Positions 12,245 through 25,846 of a DNA stretch of 64,000 bases are shown in pieces. Below the pieces are notes generated by a model. It had not been told where the DNA came from, did no database searches, and saw only the letters and a list, made by a program, of their open reading frames with translations. A program made the translations under genes and the position numbers. Source of the stretch: Owenia fusiformis (lineage: Eukaryota; Annelida; Polychaeta; Sabellida; Oweniidae); contig CAIIXF020000007.1 in assembly GCA_903813345.2 (NCBI GenBank), forward strand, positions 31,962,698 through 32,026,697, in the 5' to 3' direction. How positions within the stretch are numbered: position 1 is the stretch's first letter; each line of letters begins with the position of its first letter.

Positions 12245-12337
12245 ATGGCAGCGGTTCAATCAAAGTCGGATAACAAGCTCTCTCTCGAAATAAGGACGAA
12301 ATCTGTCGAACAAACGTTGGTGCCATTGGTCACTCAG
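12245..12337 (+). CDS. CTNNAL1: Alpha-catulin, coding exon 1
   Basis: The ATG has a good context (AAAATGG) and opens 31 codons ending exactly at a donor, CAG|GTAGAA, phase 0. The peptide ends LEIRTKSVEQTLVPLVTQ, which matches the N-terminus of alpha-catulin (in vertebrates LEIKTRSVEQTLLPLVSQ). Alpha-catulin is a cytoplasmic scaffold of the alpha-catenin/vinculin family of roughly 730 residues. It is linked in other animals to Rho signalling, dystrobrevin binding and ion-channel placement. The next residues expected, ITTL..., are found at the start of the exon at 53551, so intron 1 is about 41 kb. The first 13 residues are variable in the family. Confidence 0.9.
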
Positions 12338-13112
12338 GTAGAATATTTGTATTATTTTACTTTCTTCAATTTCAGGCTAAAATTGTAAAAATTGCATATA
12401 GATATGTGGAGATATTTCTGATTGAATTCAATCAGGTTTTTCAGACAGTTCTGCAAAAATCTTCATGATGAGTCGAATGAAAACAAAATAGATATTGAAT
12501 CATAAGATAATCAGATGCTTATTTTCTTTTTTACTATGACATGTCATTACTTTTGTGCACATTATCTAGTGTTTTATTCAAGAGACCATGATCTTTGATA
12601 GTTGCCAAATATTGATTTTTGAAAAAATAATGCATATCTGTAAGTATTTGACATTTGAAGTGATATATTAGTTCACTTCTGGATTGCTAACTTAGAATTT
12701 ACAGCCAGTTACTAATGTCAGACATTAACAACATTTCGTCCAGTTTTTGAACATCGCCATTTTTCTTTGGAGCCATTTGTTTAATTTTAGACGAAATCCT
12801 GAAAAAATCATGCAATATCTCATCTTGCGATTTTTAAAATATTCAATAAATTTATGACACGCCAGCCAACTTTTTTCAAATGGAGTTTACAGTATTCCAG
12901 ATGATATTACATCTAGCCAAGAATTGGCTAGACTCGAGTAAGGTAGTGACATTCATGTCTTTCAATATCATTTTACAGGCCTGTAGCAAGGTGGAGCAGA
13001 GGGTATGGTCGCTCTCCCCTGGCCAGAAGTTTTTTTCAAAATATTGCAGTTTTTCACCATTCTGAGCACTTATTGCATGATCTTTTAGCCAAAACTGTCA
13101 AAAATGTCAAAA

Positions 13113-13168
13113 GCTCCCCCTTGGTAAAACTGCTCCCCCTTGGTAAAACTGCTCCCCCTTGGTAAAAG
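13113..13168. repeat. Three tandem copies of a 19-bp unit
   Basis: The unit GCTCCCCCTTGGTAAAACT repeats at 13113, 13132 and 13151 with almost no divergence. It lies in a GC-richer patch (about 12975-13175) that reads like a dispersed-repeat fragment. Confidence 0.8.
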
Positions 13169-16100
13169 CTGGCTATGGGCCTGTTTTATCAAGTGATTTT
13201 AAAAAATGTGCTCTCTGTTCTTTTACTTTTATGGTTCCAGTAAATTTCTTAAGATGCACTCATCTTTGCACGATGTTTGAGTAATATATGATGAATAAAA
13301 CTATGTAAGTTAGCTCATTGTGAATGAAGAATAACACTATATTCTTTCAAACACCAATTTGTTTTATTGGTTAATTCAACTCTACCTTATGAAATATCAA
13401 ACTTATATATAACCAAGGGAAGTATTGGTGAATAGATCGGAAAATATTTTAACTTGTGGTTTAATTTTGTCAAATTCTCTATGAGTGAGCAGCAGGGAGA
13501 CTTTATCATTTGATTTTGTTTGTTCAGAGCATATTTGGAGTATGTAGATAATCAACACCTAGAACTTTAGTTAACATTAATTAACAGTGAAAAATCAGAA
13601 ACTGGAGTATAATTCCTGTCTTGATTTCAGTTTAGAATCAGTGTTTGTACAAATACATCAAACTATCAATTCTAATGGGACATATTGTCAAGATGACCTT
13701 GACCTACCTGGAATAGATTTATGCTTTGCCAAAAATGTACAGTTGTCTTGTTTTATAGTAAGACGCAAAATAATATTTCATACTCAATTATGATTAAGTG
13801 TACTTCTAGTCACCATGACATAATGTTTGTATATGCCCATATAATCTTGTTTATATTAGAGATCTGGTAATTGAGACTGGTATGTCCTGTTATAAACTGG
13901 TTTGTAATGCAGAAACCTTGTATTTATGGTTCTACTAGATTGTTTATGTTTCCATCAGTTTTACACCTCTTACGATATATTTACCATTATTCGAATTTTC
14001 AGTTCTTATTGATTGTTATTCTGATTATACCTCCCTATGAGTCATTTCATTTGTGAGACAACAGAAACCTGTCGATGTACTCTTTCTAATCTTTGCCAGT
14101 CTAGTTCTCTCCTGTTAACATTTATTGATTTAGTAAATGCCAAATAAGGTTCTTTTACATGTTAACGAGCATGGTCACCACATAAATGATTGTACATTTT
14201 AGCTAATCACAATGTTGTTGTCAAATAATACAAGTTACTCTGATGTCTTTTTTCTAGCTAGTGTTAAAACTACATTGTAGTTGAGCGTCTCTCTCCCTCT
14301 CTCTCATTTTAATCATAATTCCATTATAAGAGGAAGATTATATGTTTTATATATCATCATTTATATCGCGCGCTAGCTGCAAGAATAAAACATATGATTG
14401 CTCTACAAATATAGAAAATATCACTTTGATCTGTATAAGGTATCATTACTAACAATATTCAAAATTGGTCAAAAAATGATTTGTTTTATTTTAGTATTAA
14501 TTGTCTATTTTTAGTTGTATATGCCTTGCTGTTTATGAAAACATTTGTCAAACTTTTGATCAGAGACAAGAATATTTATCTATGTTTATAATACTTATCT
14601 GAATATGTTCTGGTATTTACTATGTGGCATAAATAGAGCTTAATTGAATTGGTTTACATGTCAAATAAATGACCACATATACTAGCTGTTGAGTTAAGAG
14701 ATAAGTGTGCCACACACAATAATTGCTTCCCTGCTACAAATGTAACCTTATTTTCTTGTTTTTGTTTAAATCAATCTTGATGACTATTTCCCAATTCTTT
14801 CATTATCTAAATAGTTTTCATGTCAAAGTGACATACGATCAATCTATATGATTGTTATGGCAAAACATAAAAACACAAGGCATAAAGCTACATTCTATAT
14901 CAATAATGAGGCTCCAATGCCTAACAAGTCAAAATGTGTAGATGATTGCATTTGTATATTGTAGCAGTTACTGTTATAAAGAGGCATTTTAGTCAAAACA
15001 AAAATATAAAATGTAACCCTCATATATGTTCAATCATTATTCCACATTGAGAAATATAAGGATCAATTAATTCTTTATTTGCATTATTGAGCTTTACCAT
15101 AAACTACCAAGTTGTAATAAATCTGTATGCAAAATGGATCAAGATGTATGTCTTATTTATGAAACTTTAACATTGGTTTCCTGTATTCTGCTCTCTAAAA
15201 GCTTTGTATTGATTCATCCATGATAATGATAGGCGGATTAAACATGTAGCCTAATGGGAAATTATCACTCAGACGTACCCTTAGAAGAAACTCACATTAC
15301 TGTATATATACATACCTCTTGGCTCATTGAATTACATATTAAACAAGCCATTAAATTCTTTTGGGTAGCTTGGTATGTAAAATTGGAGTTTTATGCATTT
15401 GCTATGGGAGGTTGGTTCTGATAGTGATATCAAGGGGATTAGACTCAAGGGGGAGGTTAACAAAACAATCAAGGATCAGTAATGACCATTAAATACTCTG
15501 GTTACTGCAGCTTTGGTATCAGGTCTGCATCAAATGCTTAGATTATCAGAAGAAATGTTTTAGCTGCCACCTTTAGTGTATCAAATTCTTGTCCTGGGAC
15601 ATAGGGAATTGATTGCTGAACTATAAGAATAATCAATGTTGAATATAGATAATATTTGTTGATAGTTAAATAGCTATCATGGCTAATGTAGCATCCCATT
15701 GTTTTGCTAGATATTGGTTTAAATAATTTATATAACATGTAAGTGATGTCAATACTATATAGTTGAGATATGATTTATTACAAGTAACCTTGCCCCATTC
15801 CTTCCATCACCTAGTCTCTCTATCTTGTTCCTTACCCACATGAGATTGAGAATGCCAGGTGGGTAAGACCGGGGCATTTAGCCATACCATGGAAGACTTT
15901 ATTCCAGTTTAAGTAAATTGTGTAGAATGTTATTGTAGCTAAACTAGCCTTTAATACAGGAAGTAGATATCTGGTTATAGCAACAAGTCCATGAGAAAAT
16001 CTAATTAGCCAATCCAATCATAATTATGGCTACATTTCAGGATCCCATTAGCAATCTATTAAAGTCCCTCTATAAAGTTGATGGTGCTATAGATTGAATA

Positions 16101-18234
16101 AAAAAATTTGGAAAACTATTCTATTCTATTATTTGTTCATTTATATAGATGCTATTCTTCATTTTCAATTTGCTGCACGAACACTACTATTCAACAGAAG
16201 GGAAAAGGAATCAAGTCATTTTTGTTATACATGTGGTGGTAATCAATGGCATAGCGTGGGTATTTTGTGAGTGTACGCCACGAGTAAGCGAAACTCTGAG
16301 GGGGGGGGTTTGATGGTTCTTCCCCCAGAATATTTGAAATGGAGATTGCGTTTGAAACCTTCTGGGGAGTTTTTGAATACGAAATTTCGACTAATATGGA
16401 CTAATAAAATGTAAATTATTGGCCATATTTCAGAATATCCAGTATTTCTAAAGTATTCAATATAAAAAATCAACTTTTCTCTAAATTTAAGAGTATGCCA
16501 TGGTATTTTATGCATATATGACGCTACACCATTGGTAATTGTGACAAACTCCTCTAATGGATATGACAATGTCCAATCTTTATACCATTCCATGATTGTG
16601 GGTGGGGGAGGCTGTTAAACTCATTTGAAGGTAGAATAATAATACACCCCCACCCTTCCTTGTGACTCTTATTAAATAGAGGAGGGGAGAGGTACTGGCA
16701 CAGCCTAATGCAAAGTCCAATGTTCCTCTGATTAATCCTGCTCTCACATGGCTTGCTCAGCTCACTGTTTTATAGTCTGGACAGTTACATGACATGATAT
16801 AATTACTCTCAGGAATTTCTTGGAAAGTGTGCTTTGAATACAGCCACAATACAAGGCATCATAATATTCAGCCATGTTATTCCAATTCTGTCTTTTGTCT
16901 ATCTTTCTTTATTTGGAGGTGCAGTTAAGAAAGTTAAAGGAGATTTGATATCCTTTGGAGCAAATCTTTGTCTCTATCTCAAATTCCCCTTTCAGATATG
17001 TGTTTGCTATATACATTGTATTTATTACTGCCACTTTGAAGTCACTCTCTTGCAAAGGGGAGAATAAATTCATTACTTGTGTTGCGCCTGTTTGCAAATC
17101 TGTTTTGTACTCAGTAGAAACTTTGGAAAATTATGACCAGTTTTGGGCATTCCTTTGTAAAATCTGGCTTAAAGTGGGGATAAGCACTCATTTGATTAGA
17201 ATATCACATGGAGAACTCTAGAAGAAACAGAAGTAGCAATAGTCTCTATGTTAGTGTGCCAGAAGGGTCATCATTACTGGGGAAGAACAGGTGTTATGCC
17301 TTCTGATGAGAAGGAAACAGTTGGTCAAGCAGAGTAATAGATAATTCTGAAGAGTATTAATACTCAGATCATATCTTTTGATCTTTCAGGAAATCAGTCA
17401 AAACCTAGATGTACGTATAGGTACTGCAATGGCTTTTAGTAAACTGACTGCCATGTAGAATGTGTGGGTGGGGAGTGTGGATCATAAATAGATGAAATAA
17501 TTATGATTATAATTTTAGATTATGATGGAGATCTTTGCACTATACAAAGTACAGATGTATTGTCTGTCTTCTCTTGTCTTTTCCTTAGAAGAAACTTCAT
17601 ATCATACAAGAGAATAAAATGGGATCCCTTGGGTGCCATAAAGTATTATTTACTAGTGAGTGAGGACATATATGGTCTCCCTGTCTGGTGTGTTTGAAAG
17701 TACTTCATACAAGGAAATTCATTGTCACATCCCAAGGGCTCTTTTAGTGCCAGACACATCATGTAAGCAAGGTCATTTCCCATGAGGCTATTAGATAATG
17801 CAAGAGTGGTAATTTCCCATGCTTCCCAGGTTGCCAGACACATTGTTAATAAGGAATTACAAAGCTCTTATTATATACAGAACTGATAATCCATCTTTAA
17901 TAAGGTTGTATGTCCTTCCAAATCAAAATGTCAATAGTTAGTGTTGGACTCAGAGCTGAATATTTGCTTCATCTTATCTGAATTGATTTGTGAAACCAGA
18001 CTGGTGAATACAGTAAAACCTGTATACAGGGAATTAGTGGTGCAAATCGCGAAGAAAACTTGATCATGAAAAATCAATCCACGAGTCGACAAAAAAATGA
18101 TTTCTGCATAAATTAGAAAATTGCATGAAATTCTGTCGATGTTTTATTTAACACAAAGATCTAGATTAGATCGATCTTATTGTTACTTGTATATTCTTTG
18201 AATAAACAGCTCTATTTCTCCTTAATTAGCATTG

Positions 18235-18315
18235 CCCCCCCCCCCTTCCCATTACACACACCACAATCCCAAGTGATATGTTTGTGAAGTAGGTAAGGGG
18301 GAGGGGGGGGGGTGG
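18235..18315. repeat. Poly-C tract facing a poly-G tract
   Basis: A run of 11 C at 18235-18245 is followed some 55 bp later by a G-rich run (about 18299-18312) on the same strand. The two could pair as a hairpin, or the G tract could form a quadruplex. Confidence 0.7.
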
Positions 18316-19086
18316 TCCACAGTCTTGGGGCAAGACTAGCATTATATTTGTGAGATTTGATCAATGTTATCTAGAGTTATACAATTGCCAATTATTAAAG
18401 ATAAAGCAACACTTCATAGATATATTGTCTAAATATATACATATAACCTTATATACATGTACATGTGCAGGTATGCCAGTTGATCAGGATTTTGTAGTAC
18501 ATTCAGTATGATGTGATTACAGTTTGTTAGCGTCAAGATGTCATCATGTTATTTAAAGTGAATTTTGCTTCAAGCATTTTGTGTCTCAGTATGTATATGT
18601 ATGAATGAATGGCAGTATGATTTCTGATATTTTAAAGCAGTTTAAAATATTTGGTCTTAATGCAACAATTTGGTCATGATTTGTATTTTGATTTGATATT
18701 GATATTCCCTGCTAAGGGCAGATCAGGGAATCAAACTAAATGGAAAATGGAAGAATCAGTTAGGGAGTTAAGAGAATTTTTGTTTGAACTTTGCATATTC
18801 TTGGAAAATATACTGTAGTGCCCTAAAATCAAGGCCTCGCCCAAAACAAGTCTTTTATGTATGTTTAACCACTTTAATTTGCATTTAATGTTATAATAAT
18901 TCTCAAGTTTAAGTCCTAAGATTGGTATAGCTTTCAGACATTCTATATAGCTCATCTGTCCTTGTAAGTTTCTTTTTACTCTTTATTTACTTTTGTTAAT
19001 TTTTTTAGCATTTTATTGACCATGATCAGTGTCTTATAATTGCTCTGATCATTTTTGATTACTTTAAATGGTTATTTTACCACATA

Positions 19087-19577
19087 CTGATTATCTCTAT
19101 TAAACACACACTCTCTAATAAACGCACACCCAACTTTTTGTCCCAGGTTAGAAAGTCCTGTCCAGATAATATTGAGATCTGATGAAGCTCTTATAAAAAA
19201 AACATTGTGGGTGATAGTAGAGTATTTTCACTGTTCGTTAAAATAATGCATCATGATTCATAACGTCACGATTTCCCATCATGCAACGTAAGAAATTTCT
19301 TCAGGTGTTCGTGTAAATAACACACAATAGTGTATTTATATACAAAATTTGTCGTCTAGGAGCTCACAATTCAAGGTAAAAACATAACATATAGCATATT
19401 CTCTCTAATAAACGCACATATCTACTATATTTGATTGATTTTAGGTATAGAAGTAAATTTTCACCCATTATCACCCACCATCATAATATTTTAGAATTCC
19501 CGGGGATTTAGCTGCTTGAAACCTCTCCCCCACAGGAATTTGCTAAGCGCACTGTGTGTTTAATAGAGATAATACAG
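19087..19577. mobile_element. Pogo/Tigger-like MITE with TA duplication
   Basis: The left end reads CTGATTATCTCTATTAAAC and the right end, reverse-complemented, CTGTATTATCTCTATTAAAC. Both are followed by ACACA and flanked by TA (19085-19086 and 19578-19579). The internal motif CTCTCTAATAAACGCACA occurs near the left end and again at about 19400. The CTCTATTAAAC-type ends are typical of pogo/Tigger relatives. No transposase frame remains in 491 bp. Confidence 0.7.
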
Positions 19578-20395
19578 TATCATTTATAAATGATGAATGA
19601 TTAAAAAAGTATTAAAATCAAAGGATTAACTTTTAGTAAGGGAGTGTTTTTGTTTCTGGTATTATTTCAAAAGATAAGATAAAGTTGTCACTGTGGCTTG
19701 TTTTAGAAAAACAATATAAGAACATACAATGTCTTGTCTTTCAATATTAAGAACACACAGTGTCTTGTCTTTATATGAAGTATGTACTGCCTTTACAGTT
19801 CCTTGTTTGATCTTTACTAATGAATGTGTTAATGTAAATATTGAATAATGGAGAATTGGTTTGTAATAAACAGGATTATTCCAAGACATTCCTCTACCTT
19901 TGATACCATCAGATTTTACTTCAGCATGCATGTTTATCAAATTCTCTCTTCCTAGTTCTCAAAGAGATATTCAGTAGTAGTATAGAAATTTACAGATGCA
20001 AGATCAGAGCAGACTTGTGCTGATCTGTCCAGGTTTTGGCCATGCTGGGTAAATTTGTCAACAAAGTGTGATATTTATTGCTGTATTTCTTGTTATCAGA
20101 TTAGGTGAAAGGTATGTAACTTGAAAATAATCCCTGAGAGAACTTTACTGAGTTGTCAATAATGTTGCATTTCATGCAATAGTATCTTGCCGAATATAAA
20201 TTTATAGTTGGTAGTTTCTAGAGTATCAAGTGGGTCTATTTGTACATGTATGTTACATGTTGAAGCTGATAGTAACCATTCATGTAACTTTACATGCTAT
20301 CAGCTCTGATGTTGGCTTCTGTTGATAGTTCTGATAATAACAGGAATTGTATATAGAGAAGCTTTATTCCTCAACAGGTCTCAGTAGAGTGGATC

Positions 20396-20842
20396 ATGTA
20401 CATGTAAATGCATATCCTTCATGTACATGTAAATGCATACCCTTCATGTACATGTAAATGCATACCCTTCATGTACATGTAAATGCATACCCTTCATGTA
20501 CATGTAAATGCATACCCTTCATGTACATGTAAATGCATACCCTTCATGTACATGTAAATGCATACCCTTCATGTACATGTAAATGCATACCCTTCATGTA
20601 CATGTAAATGCATACCCTTCATGTACATGTAAATGCATACCCTTCATGTACATGTAAATGCATACCCTTCATGTACATGTAAATGCATACCCTTCATGTA
20701 CATGTAAATGCATACCCTTCATGTACATGTAAATGCATACCCTTCATGTACATGTAAATGCATACCCTTCATGTACATGTAAATGCATACCCTTCATGTA
20801 CATGTAAATGCATACCCTTCATGTTCATGTAAATGCATACAC
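20396..20842. repeat. Tandem array, 25-bp unit, 18 copies
   Basis: The unit ATGTACATGTAAATGCATAC plus CCTTC repeats every 25 bp from 20396 to 20842 with almost no variation; only the first copy (TATCC) and the last (ATGTTCATG) differ. The unit is dense in palindromes (ATGTACAT, ACATGT, ATGCAT). The near-identity suggests recent expansion. Confidence 0.95.
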
Positions 20843-20945
20843 TGCATGCCCAAAGGTTAGGAGGAAATATTGGAGATGACGCTCTTATAATAAGGCCTCA
20901 GTATATCCATCTGGCCATTATATAACACATTCTTGATGACTTGAG

Positions 20946-21558
20946 GACCATACATGATGAGTGACACATTCATGGCATGCATGAATGGTTGCATTGATCT
21001 AACCATAGATATGACCATATATGATGAGTGACACATTCATGGCATGCATGAATGGTTGCATTGATCCAACCATAGATATGACCATACATGATGAGTGACA
21101 CATTCATGGCATGCATGAATGGTTGCATTGATCTATCCATAGATATGACCATACATGATGAGTGACACGTTCATGGCATGCATGAATGGTTGCATTGATC
21201 CAACCATAGATATGACCATACATGATGAGTGACACATTCATGGCATGCATGAATGGTTGCATTGATCTAACCATAGATATGACCATATATGATGAGTGAC
21301 ACATTCATGGCATGCATGAATGGTTGCATTGATCTAACCATAGATATGACCATATATGATGAGTGACACATTCATGGTATGCATGAATGGTTGCATTGAT
21401 CTAACCATAGATATGACCATACATGATGAGTGACACATTCATGGCTGCATGAATGGTTGCATTGATCTATCCATAGATATGACCATACATGATGAGTGAC
21501 ACGTTCATGGCATGCATGAATGGTTGCATTGATCCAACCATAGATATGACCATACATG
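20946..21558. repeat. Tandem array, 67-bp unit, 9 copies
   Basis: The unit starts GACCATACATGATGAGTGAC and contains an imperfect palindrome ATTCATGGCATGCATGAAT. Starts fall at 20946, 21013 and every 67 bp after that, with one 1-bp deletion (TTCATGGCTGCATG near 21442). Variable sites (ATCTAACC, ATCCAACC, ATCTATCC; ACACATTC, ACACGTTC) recur in a pattern suggesting duplication of blocks. Open frames on the minus strand here only translate the repeat, and a period not divisible by 3 breaks them. Confidence 0.95.
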
Positions 21559-24500
21559 GCTCAGTAGTACTCCTTGAATTCTTGGAGACCTAAGATAGGC
21601 CTTGTGGGATATTCTACAGTATATATAACTACTGTCTATTGAATTTGGGGTAACATTTTTAAAGGATCAAGAAACCCCTCAAATATGTAGGGTAATCTTA
21701 AAGCCCTTGGAGATAATGGAGCTGTATGGAGCCACAAATATGATATGTGACCACATTATTGATGTTAACAAATTATATAGAAAGGCTCCATATGACAGAA
21801 AGGGGTGAATCAGATACGATCTCAATCCTCTGTTGCTTATAAATGATACAAAATGGCATCAGTTACATGCATATACCATAATAGTTCAACCAAACAATTG
21901 ATCAAGTTATTATATGTTTGAGTTACATATATATTATTTATGCTATTTGTAAATCATCTATCAAAACAAAATGAAATAGTATCAATAAATAAACTGATGT
22001 GATGGTTAATAGAGTTTAGATGCTGTAATTCTGTACGTTGAATTAAACTTCAATTCCCAGATACATCTCAATAGGTTCTGACAGTCCTTTGTTCTGTTGG
22101 CTAAATGAAATATACTTATCTGGTTGGATCACAGATGGGTGGACTGACAAAACCTCAAAATGTAATTTGCAAGGTTCCTTTTGAAGTGAATATATCTAGA
22201 TTCCTATTGCAGATATGTCTTATTATGGTTGAATCGAACCCTATGAACTGACAGGCTTCTTGTAAAAACAGATGTGAACAAATGAAAACACACAGAATGA
22301 TGCCAGCGCCAGGTAGAATATGACTCTACCAGACATCCTGCATATTCAAGATCCTATACAACTCATCTTTTTTCTTGTGGTTCTGGTCTATTCTTGACAT
22401 TGCAGCTTTTAATGTATATCCTTACACGTCTTACCCTTGTAATCTGATTTAAGGTGTTCTCATCAAAAACCTTGAAATATTATTTTCCAATCTTGTCGTT
22501 TAGTAAAGCTATTAACTCAAACATTAAAAACTATTTTCAAATATCTGATCAATTGGAGAAAGTGGATTTTTTAGTGTTGAAAAGATTAAATTGAAACAGC
22601 AATTCTAAATGCAAGATTTTATGACACAGAAGGTATTATAGCAGGAAGGCCAGGTGAGGTATAGAAGTTCTGAATAATCATGTTTCCTATAGCATTCTCT
22701 CTTGCATTTCTTTGACTTTATCCTTGCCTTGGAGATTGCTGATAAAAAGAGAGTGTGAAGGACCCATGCTAGGGGAATGACTTCACAGATGAGCAATATA
22801 GTTTATGAGCAATATAGTTTCTCTGTTCAAAACGGTCACTTTGCAATCTTTTCTTTTTCGGAGTTCTCAATATAATATGTATCTTGTTTGATGACAATAT
22901 CATCCAATTATTAGGTGTTATAAGTTATGTATTTCTCTAGGCTCATTTATTTAGACACTTCCTATATTGACATATAGCATTTAGTGCATTTAGTAAACAC
23001 TTCAATTTTTCATAATTTCTCTAGGATTTGATCATGGTATTTGCCTTATATAGAATAGCATTAATCTCTTTAGTTTGGGATATTTTTCATATTTTTTCTA
23101 AGTATTATCAATTGAAATTGAATGCAATCTAGTATAGTGATCATTTAATGTTTCAGAACTTTATTCCTGTATGCTCATATTTCCTTCATATATATAAATA
23201 ACTTAATGGACATCAGAAAAATATAGCAGAGAAGTGATGGATTAATTGAAATCCTGGCATAATAAAATGGCTTTTAGATTAGACCCCTCTTCAGTACAGA
23301 TATTGATATCTACTCATGAAAAAATCATTGCAAGATTCATTGGACATTCACAGATATAGCATTTACACAAAACAGCTATTGTAATGACCATTTAGTATAT
23401 TCAATAGGGACTTGGATTCCAGATTATTACTTGCAAGTTTTATTCCTGGCATTCTAATTCATGGCTAGAATGTCAACAGTAATAAGCAATCCACTCTATT
23501 TACCTTGAAAGCTCAAGAAAGAGTACCTGAAATTCCATATCTGAAAGGTTTTTCCTCTTTTTCTTTTTTAATATTGACTTTGTGGTTCTATTCGTGGGGA
23601 TTATATCAATAGTCTTCTATGTGGGAGTATAAGAGGATAAACCTTATTATCGTACTTTGCCAACATCTGAGGCTTTATGAAGATTCTCTGGAGTAACTGG
23701 ATGCTCTTGGGAGAATGTCAGTAGTATCGCCCATCTTCCTTCCTTTATCCTTTGTTAAGATGCATTGCCATCTAAATAATTTGGCAAGTATCTTGGCTAT
23801 TTGGTTCTTGGCAGTTCTAAGTCTTGAATAATACAATGAAACCTGTATATCTGAACACCTATCTTATTTGAACATATGTCTCAATGTAAAAACTATATAT
23901 TGTCCATATACGTTTCTATAAGGAATAATATCAAAATTCAACTTTGATTGGTCTATTTTATCACAATTTACCTAGTTTAGCTACCTGGAGGCATCAGTGG
24001 CACCAAATAAACATACAATTGCAGCGTAGGAAAGCTTTAATATTGTGTCGAAGCCAAAGAATACAATCTTGTTTTATAACAGGGCCACATATTGATTCCC
24101 CCAACCCTTGTGGAAAATATTACGGTAGCCAGATTCTCTGATGAATAGTAGACTGGAAAAAGCAAGCAATGATGAGGAATAGTTCAGAGTTGTGGGATAA
24201 CTTTGATATCGATTAAAATGTAAATAAATCTGTAGATCTTTTTGTTGCTTTTCTGCCTTATACATTTTGTAGCAGAGTTTTCAATATCAGCTGATTCTTC
24301 ATGTGCTTGTCTGACAAATGTACCGTTCTCATCAAGAATTTATTCATTAGCATTTTTAACACCAATATTTTAGAGGATTTTGTTTATTTTGTAATTACAA
24401 ATTGTAGAATTTTCTCATCTTATTGTATTTTCTTTTGTGAATTCAGATTTGATTACCATAAAACTGGAGGCTTTCATTTTTGAAGCAACACTAAGACAAA

Positions 24501-24564
24501 TTTCCTTTCTTGAAGCTTGATTTCATTTCTTAATGAGAGTTTCATCCGCATAGCTTGTCATGTG

Positions 24565-24639
24565 ATCTGCCTCAATATAAAGATGAAGCTCTCTTCTAGA
24601 GGTAGATCTGTCATGCTTTATTGCAAAGGGTAGTATTAG
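24565..24639 (+). repeat. 3' fragment of dispersed family A
   Basis: AGATGAAGCTCTCTTCTAGA followed by TTGCAAAGGGTAG matches the 3' end of the copy at 972-1349 (GAAGACGAAGCTCTCTTTTA ... GCAAAGGGTAG). No 5' half is evident. Confidence 0.4.
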
Positions 24640-25846
24640 GTGGAACTTACCATTCATCAATCAATCTTACATTACAGTTATTATGATATATAGGGCTTTG
24701 ATTTTCACATGCAATGAATTCCTAGCAGTTTTTATTTAAAATGGTGCTATTGTGGTATATCTCAAGGCTGTGGATATTCATTTTAAAGCTTTGAACATGG
24801 TTGTTAATGAAGCAATGCTTTTGGGAAATTACATTGAATGTAAGGAACTTATAGTGACACCAACTTTGATAAATTGTCAGATCAACAACTTGAGAGCAAC
24901 AGTTTGAACTAAGCCATAAAGCTGTTTTCAAGAATAGGGGAAAGCATGATTAATAGTATGCTACGTATTAAATACAATATGGTCATAGAAAGTAATATCA
25001 GGAAAATACAATCAGGAGTGGTGATAAACTGTGTCATTTCATTCTATTTCAAATTTGAGATGATCTTGCCTGTTTTAGAATGTACATGTACTGCAATGTA
25101 TAATTCTGTATAAGTCCAATTAAATGTGTTTGAGTGTTGCCATGGTAACTAGGAATTGTGATCCATAATATTTTAGATAAATTGCTTTTTGAAACAGATG
25201 TGATATGTCACGTCAAATGAAGAGTTTGATTATGAAATATGTGCAATCCATGAATGGTACAAGGGAAGAGGTCAAAGCACCAATCAAATGGCTGCTTATT
25301 GATCTGTGATATTCACAAAAATCATCATAGATCATACAAGTGAAGAATTTTAGTTTGAAGATAAAGTAAACTCAATTTACTTTACACCTATCTGAGGAGA
25401 AAATCCAGGGAGAGTTGATATCATAAAACTTAAAGACTTGGCTTGTATTCGCGAATGCAAATAATGGCTGTCGGCTACCGGATTAACTTACTATTTCCGG
25501 ATTAACTCATTTTATCTAAATATGAATGGAATAGTGGCAGGTACTATTCATATTTAAATGAGTTGCCCATAAAATAGCAGGTAAATACAGTAGCTGACAG
25601 GTGTAAGTTGTAAGGTGTGTTGTGAGATTCACACTTTGTACTATCCTTCTCGAGCATTATCAAAAAATGGTTTCATCAGAATGAAATAATGTGCTGATGC
25701 AGACAGATGGGTAATCATGATGAATCAAGGAACAGTTGAAAGGTTAATAGTATAATAATCTTAACTAATGATCGCCAATCATTTCTAATACTCATCGTGC
25801 TTCTGTGCTCAAGTAGGCTTTCCAATAGTTTGGTTTACTACTTTAA

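Noticed and set aside
16243-16593. 116-codon minus-strand frame
   Set aside because: It lies over a G-rich, dispersed-repeat-like patch, with no domain recognised and no splice signals in agreement.
20970-21557. Minus-strand frames with repeated MYGHIYGWINATIHACHE-like peptides
   Set aside because: They are direct translations of the 67-bp tandem array. The period is not a multiple of 3, so the frame breaks at every unit.
20396-21558. CRISPR-like arrays of regular repeats
   Set aside because: The repeats are contiguous tandem units with no unique spacers, and the genome is clearly eukaryotic.
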